Source: an uncultured Prevotellaceae bacterium
GTDB taxonomy: Bacteria; Bacteroidota; Bacteroidia; Bacteroidales; Muribaculaceae
Direction: 5' to 3'
Assembly (NCBI GenBank): GCA_900319525.1
Contig: ONOU01000010.1
Coordinates: 1 to 64,000 of the forward strand
DNA length: 64,000 bases
Made by a program: the position numbers and the translations under genes. Under the pieces are notes generated by a model. That model saw only the letters and a program-made list of their open reading frames with translations, was not told the DNA's origin and did no database searches. The stretch's first letter is position 1. Every line of letters starts with the position of its first letter. Of the stretch, positions 8,576-16,317 are shown one piece after another.

Positions 8576-10075
8576 TTAAATAATGATTTCCCAAAAGCCA
8601 CCTTTGTCGGGACCAACACGACGGAGATACTTACCACGCATGGCTTCGATATTACGGTAAATTGAAGTTTCGCTAATTCCAACATTTTTTGCCAAGTCAG
8701 CTCTCGATATATACGGATCTTCTATCATCAGTTCAAGTATCTTGATTCTATTAGCTGTTAATGTCTCTCCTAATGCAGCAGCCTTTTCTTTCAACTTTTC
8801 TGTGACTTTGCTATGATTTTCTGCTACCTTTTCTGCTACCTTATTTTGGTTTTCTGCTACCTTTCCACCGTTTTCTGTTACGTTTCCATCTTGCTTCTGT
8901 ACGTTTTCTGCTACCTTTGGCACAGTAATCTTCAGGATGAACTCATCAGTTCTGAAAGATGGGACATTTGCACCATTAGCCTCCTGTTCACGACAGATAC
9001 GGTCAAAGCCCTCGCCAAACTCCTTGACAAAGTGATATGCTTTGAGGAATGCTGCTATCTTGGGATTACGAGAGAAATGGGTGTGCCGGATATTATTGGG
9101 CTTCACTTGTCCAGGGAGTTTGCCCGGAGACTCGAACACCAACCGGTCATCAAACATCTTGATTTGTATTTCCGTACCCTTGATGTTGTAGGCCCGATGG
9201 CAGCAAGCGTTGACAGTCATCTCTTGAATAACGAATTCTGGGTAATCACGCTTTGTTACGAACTGGGCATGTTGCCCCAGGAAGGTATGCTCGCGAACCT
9301 GTGTCTCAATAAACTCAATCGTCTTCTTGACCTGGTTCAAGATGGTCCCCTCAAAGGTAACATCCTTGATAACATTCATCTCTGCGCCCACCTTCTCATC
9401 AACACCCTCGTATCTGATGAAACGAGTGCGGGCCCGGGGGAAGAACTTCTGGGGATACTTGCCGAAGAGAAGAATACAAGCGGTGCTCACCTCCTCTTCA
9501 CCTTTCTTGTTGGTCCTCACAAAACCATTGTTTTCTCGAAGGTATTGCAAGGGACTTTTCCCATAGCCGACCAATTTGGCATAGTCGGCCACAGCATCCA
9601 TGTCAATGTCATCGATAGTTGCGTCATACACTGCTGTATCTTCGTAGTAGCGTTCCCCTTTGTCGTACATCAGCTGCACTCGCTCATCAAAGGTCAGTTT
9701 CCGGCTCTTATCGCCAACACGCATAAATGCTTCATCAGCTTGGTTGGTATGCAGACTCGAACTTGCAGGAATCTCCATCAACAGGATACGGTTCTCATTC
9801 CCATCCTTATCCGTGCAAGGCAAGTATGAGCAAGTCACAGGAACAGATGGATTGCAGAAATCAAACGGCACACGCAGCAGTTCGTTCAACTTCTCCGTAT
9901 GCTGGTCAATCCCTTCAATCTTCCGAGTCTTATCCGATACCCCAATGGCTATTACGCCACCATCCGCATTGGCAAATGCCACGATGGGAACAGCCAAAGC
10001 CTTCGGCTCTATTTGAATGCTCTTGCAGTCAAATGTTTGGTCTTCCTTACGAGTAGTTATTTCTTGTATCGTCAT
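8576..10075 (-). CDS. Schlafen/AlbA_2 domain protein with GHKL-like region and winged helix
   Basis: A 499-aa protein of the AlbA_2 (Schlafen-like, divergent AAA_4) family, widespread in mobile elements and often annotated as an ATP-binding or transcriptional regulator. The AlbA_2 domain is at about 10-130 (FDCKSIQIEPKALA, then FANADGGVIAIGVSD). A HATPase_c_4-like region follows to about 370 (EMTVNACCHRAYN, then FGEGFDRI). Next comes a low-complexity linker built from VAEN/VTEK units, and a C-terminal winged helix (ISRADLAKNVGISETSIYRNI). The C-terminus is closely matched by a fragment at 31733. Some Schlafen relatives are nucleases, but no nuclease motif is certain here. Confidence 0.8.
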   Translation of the reverse strand: MTIQEITTRKEDQTFDCKSIQIEPKALAVPIVAFANADGGVIAIGVSDKTRKIEGIDQHTEKLNELLRVPFDFCNPSVPVTCSYLPCTDKDGNENRILLMEIPASSSLHTNQADEAFMRVGDKSRKLTFDERVQLMYDKGERYYEDTAVYDATIDDIDMDAVADYAKLVGYGKSPLQYLRENNGFVRTNKKGEEEVSTACILLFGKYPQKFFPRARTRFIRYEGVDEKVGAEMNVIKDVTFEGTILNQVKKTIEFIETQVREHTFLGQHAQFVTKRDYPEFVIQEMTVNACCHRAYNIKGTEIQIKMFDDRLVFESPGKLPGQVKPNNIRHTHFSRNPKIAAFLKAYHFVKEFGEGFDRICREQEANGANVPSFRTDEFILKITVPKVAENVQKQDGNVTENGGKVAENQNKVAEKVAENHSKVTEKLKEKAAALGETLTANRIKILELMIEDPYISRADLAKNVGISETSIYRNIEAMRGKYLRRVGPDKGGFWEIII

Positions 10076-10153
10076 ATATTGTTATATGCTTTTTAGACAA
10101 ACCATTACCATCAAAGCATGTTTGGCTTTTGAACTTTACATGCATTAAACGGT

Positions 10154-10741
10154 TTAATCATAAGTATATCCATAATGCGTATCATTATAATATTGAAGAT
10201 TGATACTTTCTTCTTCCCTGTCATAACAGGAAAAACGCTGGTCTGTTGCCAATTTAATCTTTTCACAGGACACAACTGGATCAACGCCACGCATTTCCAT
10301 ATTATATAAGAAGATGCCGAAGCAGATATGCATATCTGCCGAACTCAGGTTTTGTCTAGGCCCAAGAACATAGCATATTTGTGAACAAATCAAGAAAATA
10401 TCATATGCAATTTCCATAAGTCCACCTCTGCAACAAGACAGCATTAAGATACTGTCTTCGTTCATGGATTTACTATTGCAAAGTAGCATAGACAGCTTTT
10501 TCCAGCTCATTCTAACTTTACCATCTTCACTCTCAAAACCTTCTGAGTCGCCATGAGCACTAAGATAGATGTAATCAAACTCTCCATTTGACGTTAGGAT
10601 TCTTTCCAAATCATTATTATCCCGAACGCACTCGCAGACAGACTCAATTCCGTATAATTGCGCTTGCTCACATATTCCGTTGCACTCATGAGGTTCATCT
10701 GAACTTCCACATGCTTTTAAGATAAGAATTCTTTTATTCAT
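10154..10741 (-). CDS. CHAT/caspase-like cysteine protease, last gene of the dnd operon
   Basis: A 195-aa protein with the hallmarks of a CHAT (caspase HetF-associated) peptidase. A hydrophobic strand leads to the catalytic His in YLSAHGDSEGF (His63), and a second strand leads to Cys in LMLSCCRGG (Cys103/104). It is a single domain without sensor repeats. It begins 1 nt after the stop of the 111-aa gene, so the two are translationally coupled. CHAT proteases act as killing or activating effectors in several defence systems; that this one serves the dnd operon is inferred from position. It is cysteine-rich elsewhere too (C11, C20, C24, C36, C38). Confidence 0.65.
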   Translation of the reverse strand: MNKRILILKACGSSDEPHECNGICEQAQLYGIESVCECVRDNNDLERILTSNGEFDYIYLSAHGDSEGFESEDGKVRMSWKKLSMLLCNSKSMNEDSILMLSCCRGGLMEIAYDIFLICSQICYVLGPRQNLSSADMHICFGIFLYNMEMRGVDPVVSCEKIKLATDQRFSCYDREEESINLQYYNDTHYGYTYD

Positions 10742-10742
10742 G

Positions 10743-11078
10743 TTAAATCTTTTTGTTGGGATATCTAAGGTTTGCTTCTTCTAATAGACTTGCAAACTTA
10801 GCATAATCTTCTTTATAAAGCTTTACAATCTCACGAAACAGGTTGCTTACATGAGAAACACCATGAGCACCATTTGTCATCAGAAACTCAATTGCTCCAA
10901 GCTGAAGAGTGATACCATTGACATTTCTATAGGTTTCACTTATCATCAATCCTGTGGATCTCAATCTCTCTGATAATAATATGGCAACCTCTTTTTTAGA
11001 GGCATGTCCTTTTGCTACTCTATTGTAACCATCTATCAATAGAGCTGCTTCATATTTGTTCCATTTTAAATTTTTCAT
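10743..11078 (-). CDS. Small helical protein of the dnd effector module, 111 aa
   Basis: Unknown function. The sequence starts WNKYEAALLIDGYNRVAKG and continues with ETYRNVNGITLQLGAIEFL. I believe similar stretches occur as N-terminal domains of larger restriction-type proteins, so it may be a stand-alone adaptor domain, but I cannot confirm the family. It has no membrane segment. It sits 12 nt after the 333-aa gene and 1 nt before the CHAT-like gene, tightly inside the operon. Confidence 0.55.
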   Translation of the reverse strand: MKNLKWNKYEAALLIDGYNRVAKGHASKKEVAILLSERLRSTGLMISETYRNVNGITLQLGAIEFLMTNGAHGVSHVSNLFREIVKLYKEDYAKFASLLEEANLRYPNKKI

Positions 11079-11090
11079 TGACTAACGTTT

Positions 11091-12092
11091 TTAGAATCTA
11101 ACATCATGAAAGGATGGACAATACTTATATATTTTTTTGTAGTTTATCAAATCCTTCTCAGAAACTATCTTTTTCTCGATTATTATTTTCTCTCTTTCTT
11201 CATTAAACATATACTGATTTAACAATAAAGCTTCTTTATGAGTTAATACAGGTACATCAATTGTGTAAACAGGGTCATTATTATTTTTAGTTATAAAATC
11301 AAAATCATTAATATATACTGATTTCAGATTTGTTGTTTCATTATAAATAAACCCTCCATAAGTATACATTTTTGCACCGCCTTTTTCCTGGTATTTAATA
11401 TTATAAAGCAATTCAAAATTGAGTACATCCCCTTTACTTTGAAATCTGTCTTTTAACACACAATTAATCTTTTTGTCTAACATTGTTTTTATTGTGTCGA
11501 AAGATTTCTCTGAGGAACAAGCATCTTTATCAATTTTAAATGGAACTAAATCATTAAAAACCGCTTTTAGTTCCTTGGGAGTCAATGGCTGATTTCTTTC
11601 TGTGTTTTTTTTAGAATCATATGTATCATCTAACTCAGCATAATTACCTCTTTTTAGCTCACGATTACAAGAAAGAATAAAAATACTACCTGCAGGCACA
11701 GTATAAAAAATAGTTTCAATATCTGTAAACATATAGTTTCTTAATACACCGTCATAATCCAACCATATTATAGAAGGAATTGACAAGTCTAGTTTGGGGA
11801 GCACTTCATATGATTGTCCCCTACGTATATCAATACAATTGAATGGTTTGTTATAATCTAATTTAGAATTAGAATAATCATCTCCCTCAATACTAATCAT
11901 TTTATCAATCTGTAATTCACGATGAAAAAGTTTAAAGTCTGTAAAAGAACAACCACCAAATCCTATATATTGATAATTCTTCCCTTGTTTGACAGCTCCA
12001 AGAATACGTGAAAGGGACGCTAGAAACATTCTGCGTTCAACAAATTTGCATGGACGGATTTCGTAATTTATAGTAGTTGCGCTTTTATTCAT
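11091..12092 (-). CDS. Probable methyltransferase-fold (Rossmann) protein of the dnd effector module
   Basis: A 333-aa protein I cannot place in a named family. The alternating strands suggest a class I methyltransferase fold. YQYIGFGGCSFTDFK would be strand 1 and its glycine loop, ISIEGDD the acidic end of strand 2, SIIWLDYDGV a motif IV-like acidic loop, and GSIFILSCNR strand 5. No DNA-methylase NPPY or DPPY motif is present, so a nucleic-acid base methylase is not supported. It overlaps the MORC-like gene upstream by 8 nt. The DNA is strongly AT-rich. Confidence 0.5.
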   Translation of the reverse strand: MNKSATTINYEIRPCKFVERRMFLASLSRILGAVKQGKNYQYIGFGGCSFTDFKLFHRELQIDKMISIEGDDYSNSKLDYNKPFNCIDIRRGQSYEVLPKLDLSIPSIIWLDYDGVLRNYMFTDIETIFYTVPAGSIFILSCNRELKRGNYAELDDTYDSKKNTERNQPLTPKELKAVFNDLVPFKIDKDACSSEKSFDTIKTMLDKKINCVLKDRFQSKGDVLNFELLYNIKYQEKGGAKMYTYGGFIYNETTNLKSVYINDFDFITKNNNDPVYTIDVPVLTHKEALLLNQYMFNEEREKIIIEKKIVSEKDLINYKKIYKYCPSFHDVRF

Positions 12093-13431
12093 TATCTAAG
12101 TCCTCCATTCTAATATAATAATTGAAAGTAGTTATGCCAAGATCCTTATAGCTAGAAACCTCAGCGTTTCTTTTTGCTACTTCTGCAGTTTTTTTATTAA
12201 CGTCATATGCAACTCTTACATTATTCCTTTTCTCAGCAATTTTATTCATATCTAAGGTGGGAGGGGTAAATGACATTTCTCCCACTATTTCAGGACTGTA
12301 TAAACGAATCTCCTCAATATTCATCTTATCATAGGTATCTGTTATCATCCTCCTATAATCCTTGGCTTCTTCTTTTAATCCTGTAATTGATTTTAAAAAA
12401 GAAGTTACTTTTATCATACCATTTCGCATATGGGGTAATACTTTACGATATACAGTAGAGGAAGCATCCAGGCCTTTCTTGGTTGTCGTTAAAGGTAATT
12501 TGCTAGTTTCAATACTGTCAAGAAAGACAAAACCTCTAAACATAACAAAATCAATATGCCATTTAGGGATTGAGTTGACTCCCCATCCTGTAAGATAAGA
12601 TTGATCACCTTCTAAAACGAGCCTATTATTGCAAAAGACATACCATCCAGATAGTTTCGGCTCTCCTGTCTTTCCTAATCCAGCAACAATTTTATAATTC
12701 ACATCATCAACAGTTCCCTTTATAAAATAAGGTTTACTTTCTTGAGATATAAGTAGCTCCGGGCTGTTTTCTTCAAGTAGTTCTCCGTTCAGTTTAATTT
12801 TTAATCCCTTAACAATACTAAAACATAGCATCTTTGTAATACAACTACTAAGACGACTCAAGAAACCATCATTACCAAATAGTATTCTAACATCATCGTT
12901 TAATTCTTCAACCTTGATAATTGTTCCATCTTCACTTAGCGTGCTATTTATAGTTTCATATTCAAATGACCAGTCGTCTACCTTAATAGATTTACCATCT
13001 GAATCTTGGATAGTCTTCTCTTTCTGACACCAATCATCTACATTAACATTTACACAGAAATGCTCATTCTCCTTTTGTGATTCTACGGTGAACTTTTTCC
13101 CCATTTTAAATAATGCTCTCTTCATTCCTATGCCAAATCTACCAACAGAATTCTCTATTGTCGGAGCCTTTTCAGGTCTTCCAAATCTAAATGCATATTT
13201 TTGAGCTCTAAGGAGAGAGAACCCACCACAATTATCTTCTATTAATAGTCCATTCTCATCTATCTTAATATTTACATAAAAATTCTCTAAACTCTCTTTG
13301 TTGATTTGAGTGGCTCCATCAATCGAATTATCAAGTAAATCAATTATTGCATCTTCTATTGAGATATCTCTTGTTATCATCTCAATGAAGAATTTCTTTG
13401 TAGGATTGCCATCTATTGTATTGTTTGCCAT
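12085..13431 (-). CDS. MORC/MutL-like GHKL ATPase of the dnd effector module
   Basis: GHKL (Bergerat-fold) ATPase of about 448 aa. The N box is in IEDAIIDLLDNSIDGA (about 26-40), the ATP-lid glycines in EDNCGGF (about 62), and the second glycine motif in GRFGIGMKRALFKMG (about 95). Bacterial relatives of MORC and MutL of this kind are known from restriction-type operons, where ATP-driven dimer clamping on DNA is proposed. The ATG at 13431 is chosen over a TTG two codons upstream. Lies 15 nt downstream of the 163-aa gene and overlaps the next gene. Its exact role here is inferred. Confidence 0.75.
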   Translation of the reverse strand: MANNTIDGNPTKKFFIEMITRDISIEDAIIDLLDNSIDGATQINKESLENFYVNIKIDENGLLIEDNCGGFSLLRAQKYAFRFGRPEKAPTIENSVGRFGIGMKRALFKMGKKFTVESQKENEHFCVNVNVDDWCQKEKTIQDSDGKSIKVDDWSFEYETINSTLSEDGTIIKVEELNDDVRILFGNDGFLSRLSSCITKMLCFSIVKGLKIKLNGELLEENSPELLISQESKPYFIKGTVDDVNYKIVAGLGKTGEPKLSGWYVFCNNRLVLEGDQSYLTGWGVNSIPKWHIDFVMFRGFVFLDSIETSKLPLTTTKKGLDASSTVYRKVLPHMRNGMIKVTSFLKSITGLKEEAKDYRRMITDTYDKMNIEEIRLYSPEIVGEMSFTPPTLDMNKIAEKRNNVRVAYDVNKKTAEVAKRNAEVSSYKDLGITTFNYYIRMEDLDNE

Positions 13432-13446
13432 ACGCAATTATCTTAG

Positions 13447-13938
13447 TTAATTAATATCTTTTAAAATATCCACAAAAACTGTTGGGGTTGAAAACATAAC
13501 ACGTTCCTTTTCCCATTTCTCATAAATATACTCAAAACCACGATTTGCGTAGCCTTCCATCTCGCGGACAAAAGCCCTCAGAAACTTAGTGATTGTTTCT
13601 TCATCTGCATTTTCCAAGTCTATCCAATTGTATCCATAACTCTCAGAACGATTAAGTAGCATCATTATGATGTAATCTTTAATAGGTTCTGGCTTCCATC
13701 TAAATAAAGGAGCAAATTCCCACGTCTTCTCTTGTGGCTCAAAATACTTAGGATTACCTAAGCGCAAACCGATTACACAAGCATACATAAATGTTTGGAA
13801 GTAAGGACCAAATTGAGCAATATTGCCTTTACCAATTCTTTCTTGCTTGTTGGATATTGTCTCTATCATCGAGCGATATTTGTCACTATAATTAGGGCGC
13901 AAATCGCTTATTTTATTTTTTAACTCTGCACTATTCAT
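13447..13938 (-). CDS. Uncharacterised protein of the dnd effector module, 163 aa
   Basis: I do not recognise the family. The protein is mostly helical, rich in aromatic residues (FGPYFQTFMYACVIGLRLG) and soluble, with no catalytic motif I can name. It starts 12 nt after the SMC-like ATPase gene, with which it probably forms a functional pair, as small partners of SMC-like ATPases often do. That pairing is an inference from gene order only. Confidence 0.55.
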   Translation of the reverse strand: MNSAELKNKISDLRPNYSDKYRSMIETISNKQERIGKGNIAQFGPYFQTFMYACVIGLRLGNPKYFEPQEKTWEFAPLFRWKPEPIKDYIIMMLLNRSESYGYNWIDLENADEETITKFLRAFVREMEGYANRGFEYIYEKWEKERVMFSTPTVFVDILKDIN

Positions 13939-13950
13939 AACTTCAAAGTT

Positions 13951-16089
13951 TTATTCTGAATAACACTTTTTCTTAGTCACGAGATTTGAAGCATCAGCCT
14001 TCTCTTCAGGATAATTCACATAGAAGGTACCCTTTATTACGCCAGTTCTCATCTTTTCAGCGATGTCTTCACCATGTTTATTAATGAGCAGTTCTGGATT
14101 ATTAGGCTCACATAATTCCTTAATCATGATAATGCTCTGACGAAATACATTCGGAGCGATATCAAAGAAGTTACGAATAAAATTCCAACTGAACTCGGAG
14201 AAAGGAGCATCAGAAACGAATGGATATTCAAAACTCTTATTACCTACTTTCGAAGAAATGATGGACATGACAATTGCTAATTGCTTCATCCTTTGGAATC
14301 CAGTACCATTACCAAACAATTCTTCACCAAAGGAATTTGTTACAGAAACCTTCACAGTTCCATTCTCCTGCCGTTCAAAATTAAGTGTACCGCCAAGAGT
14401 TTGGTTACCTTTTGTCAAGGCTCCATACATATCGTTAGCCGTACCCTGAAGTTTCGAAACGATTTCCTCGAAAATACGCTCTTTGGTCTTATAGAAAATA
14501 GATTCAACTATTTGCATGTCCTCATAAAGCTGTTTGGCTTTCCTAATAGGAGTACTACCCTGGCGCTTATCAAGTTCCTTCTTCACTTTATCAAGCCCTT
14601 TCTTCCAAAGATCTATTTTGCTCGAATAGCGTTGAATCTCTTCTGCTTTCTCTTCTTGTGTTTTCTTTGCTAGGTTATAACCAGCAAGAACTCGACGGTC
14701 ATCTTCATCAGTTGTATTTTCTGACCCGACAAGTGTCAACTCATTTTCTTTAGTTTCCACAATTATTCCTTGCTGTTCAATCTTGTCCTCCAAATCCAAT
14801 ATGTCGGACATGTAGTTGTTATAGTCAGCAGCAATGTTGGGTATGGTGGTTTCATAGCGTCCAGTTGACTTCTGAATATCTCCATAAAATTGCATAAATG
14901 AATCTGAAACACGCATTGGTTTTTTAGGGCGCTCCATTACCTTCTTTATATGTAGCCAAGGCTCAGAACCACGTAGAGCCTCACGGTTACATACTTCGCA
15001 CCATTGGTGTTCAAGCATACGTTTCAGTGAAGGTGCATCTGGTGAGCCTTCTGGCAACATTATGTCGGGATTGTCTTGAATTTCCTGTTTAGCAATTTGT
15101 TTAGTCAAAGTAATGCGATGGTCGTCAAAAATGCTAGTTTCATCATCCAAGCCATATAAAATCCAAGGGCAATTTTCGTCAAACAATCTACTTGTAATAG
15201 ATAACTCTTGTTGCTCATGGGTATCTTTTAGTTCCTTGAGTTTACGACATTCGTCATCGTACTCTTTCCTGAGTTGTATACGTTTCTTGCTGGAGAAGAA
15301 CTCTGACTCGTATTGTTGTTCCTTCTCTTTTGCTTCAACTGATTCCTTTCGAGCCAATCCTATCTTTTCTTTGGCTTCTTCTATCCATTTATCGTAATTG
15401 TCACGTTCTTGACGTAAACGGATTATACCATCATCAGCTTCTTTGTTACGCTTTTCTTCTTCTTGATAACTCTTTTTCGCTTGTTTTACAAGATCAGACG
15501 CAAGACCGCACATCTTGATAAGATTGTTAATATCTGCCAGAACGTTTATGGTCTTTTCGAGTCCGTCAAGTGTTGAAAGGTCAACAAGTCGTTCCATGGA
15601 TTCTCCCTGTAGCAAAGAGTATTTTTCCATTTCTGCAGGAATAAGGCAACGGATAGCTGTTAATTTTTCGTCTTTATCCAATAAGGGTAAATCATCATTC
15701 CCCTCTGTCTTCATAACATCTGTTCTTGCCTGATAAACCCAGTCCTCATCCTGTTTCTTACATATAACACTTTTGCAAACATTGTAGGTTTTTCCATCAT
15801 TCTCATAAATGACACGCACGCCCATTTCCAACTCTGCTGATTCATGACGTGCCTTAGCAGACATCATCTTATAATACGATACCGATACAGGGTAATATTT
15901 CTTTTCATCAGAGTCGTATACTTCATCTCGCAAAATCCATAAGAATCCGTTAAAGAACTTGGACTTGCCCATGTTATTATCTGCATTAATAATGTTGATG
16001 CCTTCTGTAAAGGTATAGGTGTTGTCCTCATAACTGCCATAATAGTTATAGAAGTTCTGAAAGCTGATAGACTTGATAAGTGTTCCCAT
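13951..16089 (-). CDS. SMC/RecF-like ATPase with a Cys pair (second SMC-type protein of the operon)
   Basis: A 712-aa SMC-like ATPase, distinct from DndD upstream. Walker A is the unusual NADNNMGKSKF (GKS at 41-43), lacking the first glycine of the consensus. Long coiled coils run from about 200 to 300 and 430 to 530. A Cys pair in WCEVCNREAL (Cys364, Cys367) lies between them, where a zinc hook would sit. The C-terminal lobe has FGNGTGFQRMKQLAIVMS as a signature-like segment and YPFVSDAPFSEF as Walker B/D-loop. Such proteins hold or tether DNA ends. Located between a 70-aa gene and a 163-aa gene, all tightly packed. Confidence 0.78.
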   Translation of the reverse strand: MGTLIKSISFQNFYNYYGSYEDNTYTFTEGINIINADNNMGKSKFFNGFLWILRDEVYDSDEKKYYPVSVSYYKMMSAKARHESAELEMGVRVIYENDGKTYNVCKSVICKKQDEDWVYQARTDVMKTEGNDDLPLLDKDEKLTAIRCLIPAEMEKYSLLQGESMERLVDLSTLDGLEKTINVLADINNLIKMCGLASDLVKQAKKSYQEEEKRNKEADDGIIRLRQERDNYDKWIEEAKEKIGLARKESVEAKEKEQQYESEFFSSKKRIQLRKEYDDECRKLKELKDTHEQQELSITSRLFDENCPWILYGLDDETSIFDDHRITLTKQIAKQEIQDNPDIMLPEGSPDAPSLKRMLEHQWCEVCNREALRGSEPWLHIKKVMERPKKPMRVSDSFMQFYGDIQKSTGRYETTIPNIAADYNNYMSDILDLEDKIEQQGIIVETKENELTLVGSENTTDEDDRRVLAGYNLAKKTQEEKAEEIQRYSSKIDLWKKGLDKVKKELDKRQGSTPIRKAKQLYEDMQIVESIFYKTKERIFEEIVSKLQGTANDMYGALTKGNQTLGGTLNFERQENGTVKVSVTNSFGEELFGNGTGFQRMKQLAIVMSIISSKVGNKSFEYPFVSDAPFSEFSWNFIRNFFDIAPNVFRQSIIMIKELCEPNNPELLINKHGEDIAEKMRTGVIKGTFYVNYPEEKADASNLVTKKKCYSE

Positions 16090-16102
16090 AATCTTTACTG
16101 CT

Positions 16103-16315
16103 TTAGTCTGACACTTTCTTTAAAATCCCTTGGAATACGGTATTAGTCGCTTTGTTATTAGCGACTCCATTGATGACATCCTTGATAACCTCTATCATAG
16201 GATTGTTAGAAACCTCCATGTAGCTGGCCTTTGCTACATCTTCCTTGCTAATGCCCAAATGCGTCTGAAACTCATCGGCCTTCATTAGCTCTTCAAATAT
16301 TCTTTGTGGTTCCAT
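16103..16315 (-). CDS. Small protein of the dnd effector module, 70 aa
   Basis: Seventy residues, acidic in its first half (EPQRIFEELMKADEFQ), helical, with no recognisable motif. It starts 2 nt after the helicase gene and ends 13 nt before the SMC-like ATPase gene. The tight packing and an ordinary coding pattern support a real gene, perhaps a bridging subunit between helicase and ATPase. Confidence 0.55.
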   Translation of the reverse strand: MEPQRIFEELMKADEFQTHLGISKEDVAKASYMEVSNNPMIEVIKDVINGVANNKATNTVFQGILKKVSD

Positions 16316-16317
16316 AA

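Noticed and set aside
8813-9829. Long plus-strand open frame opposite the AlbA_2 gene
   Set aside because: No family pattern, low-complexity start, and it is antisense to a gene with clear domains.
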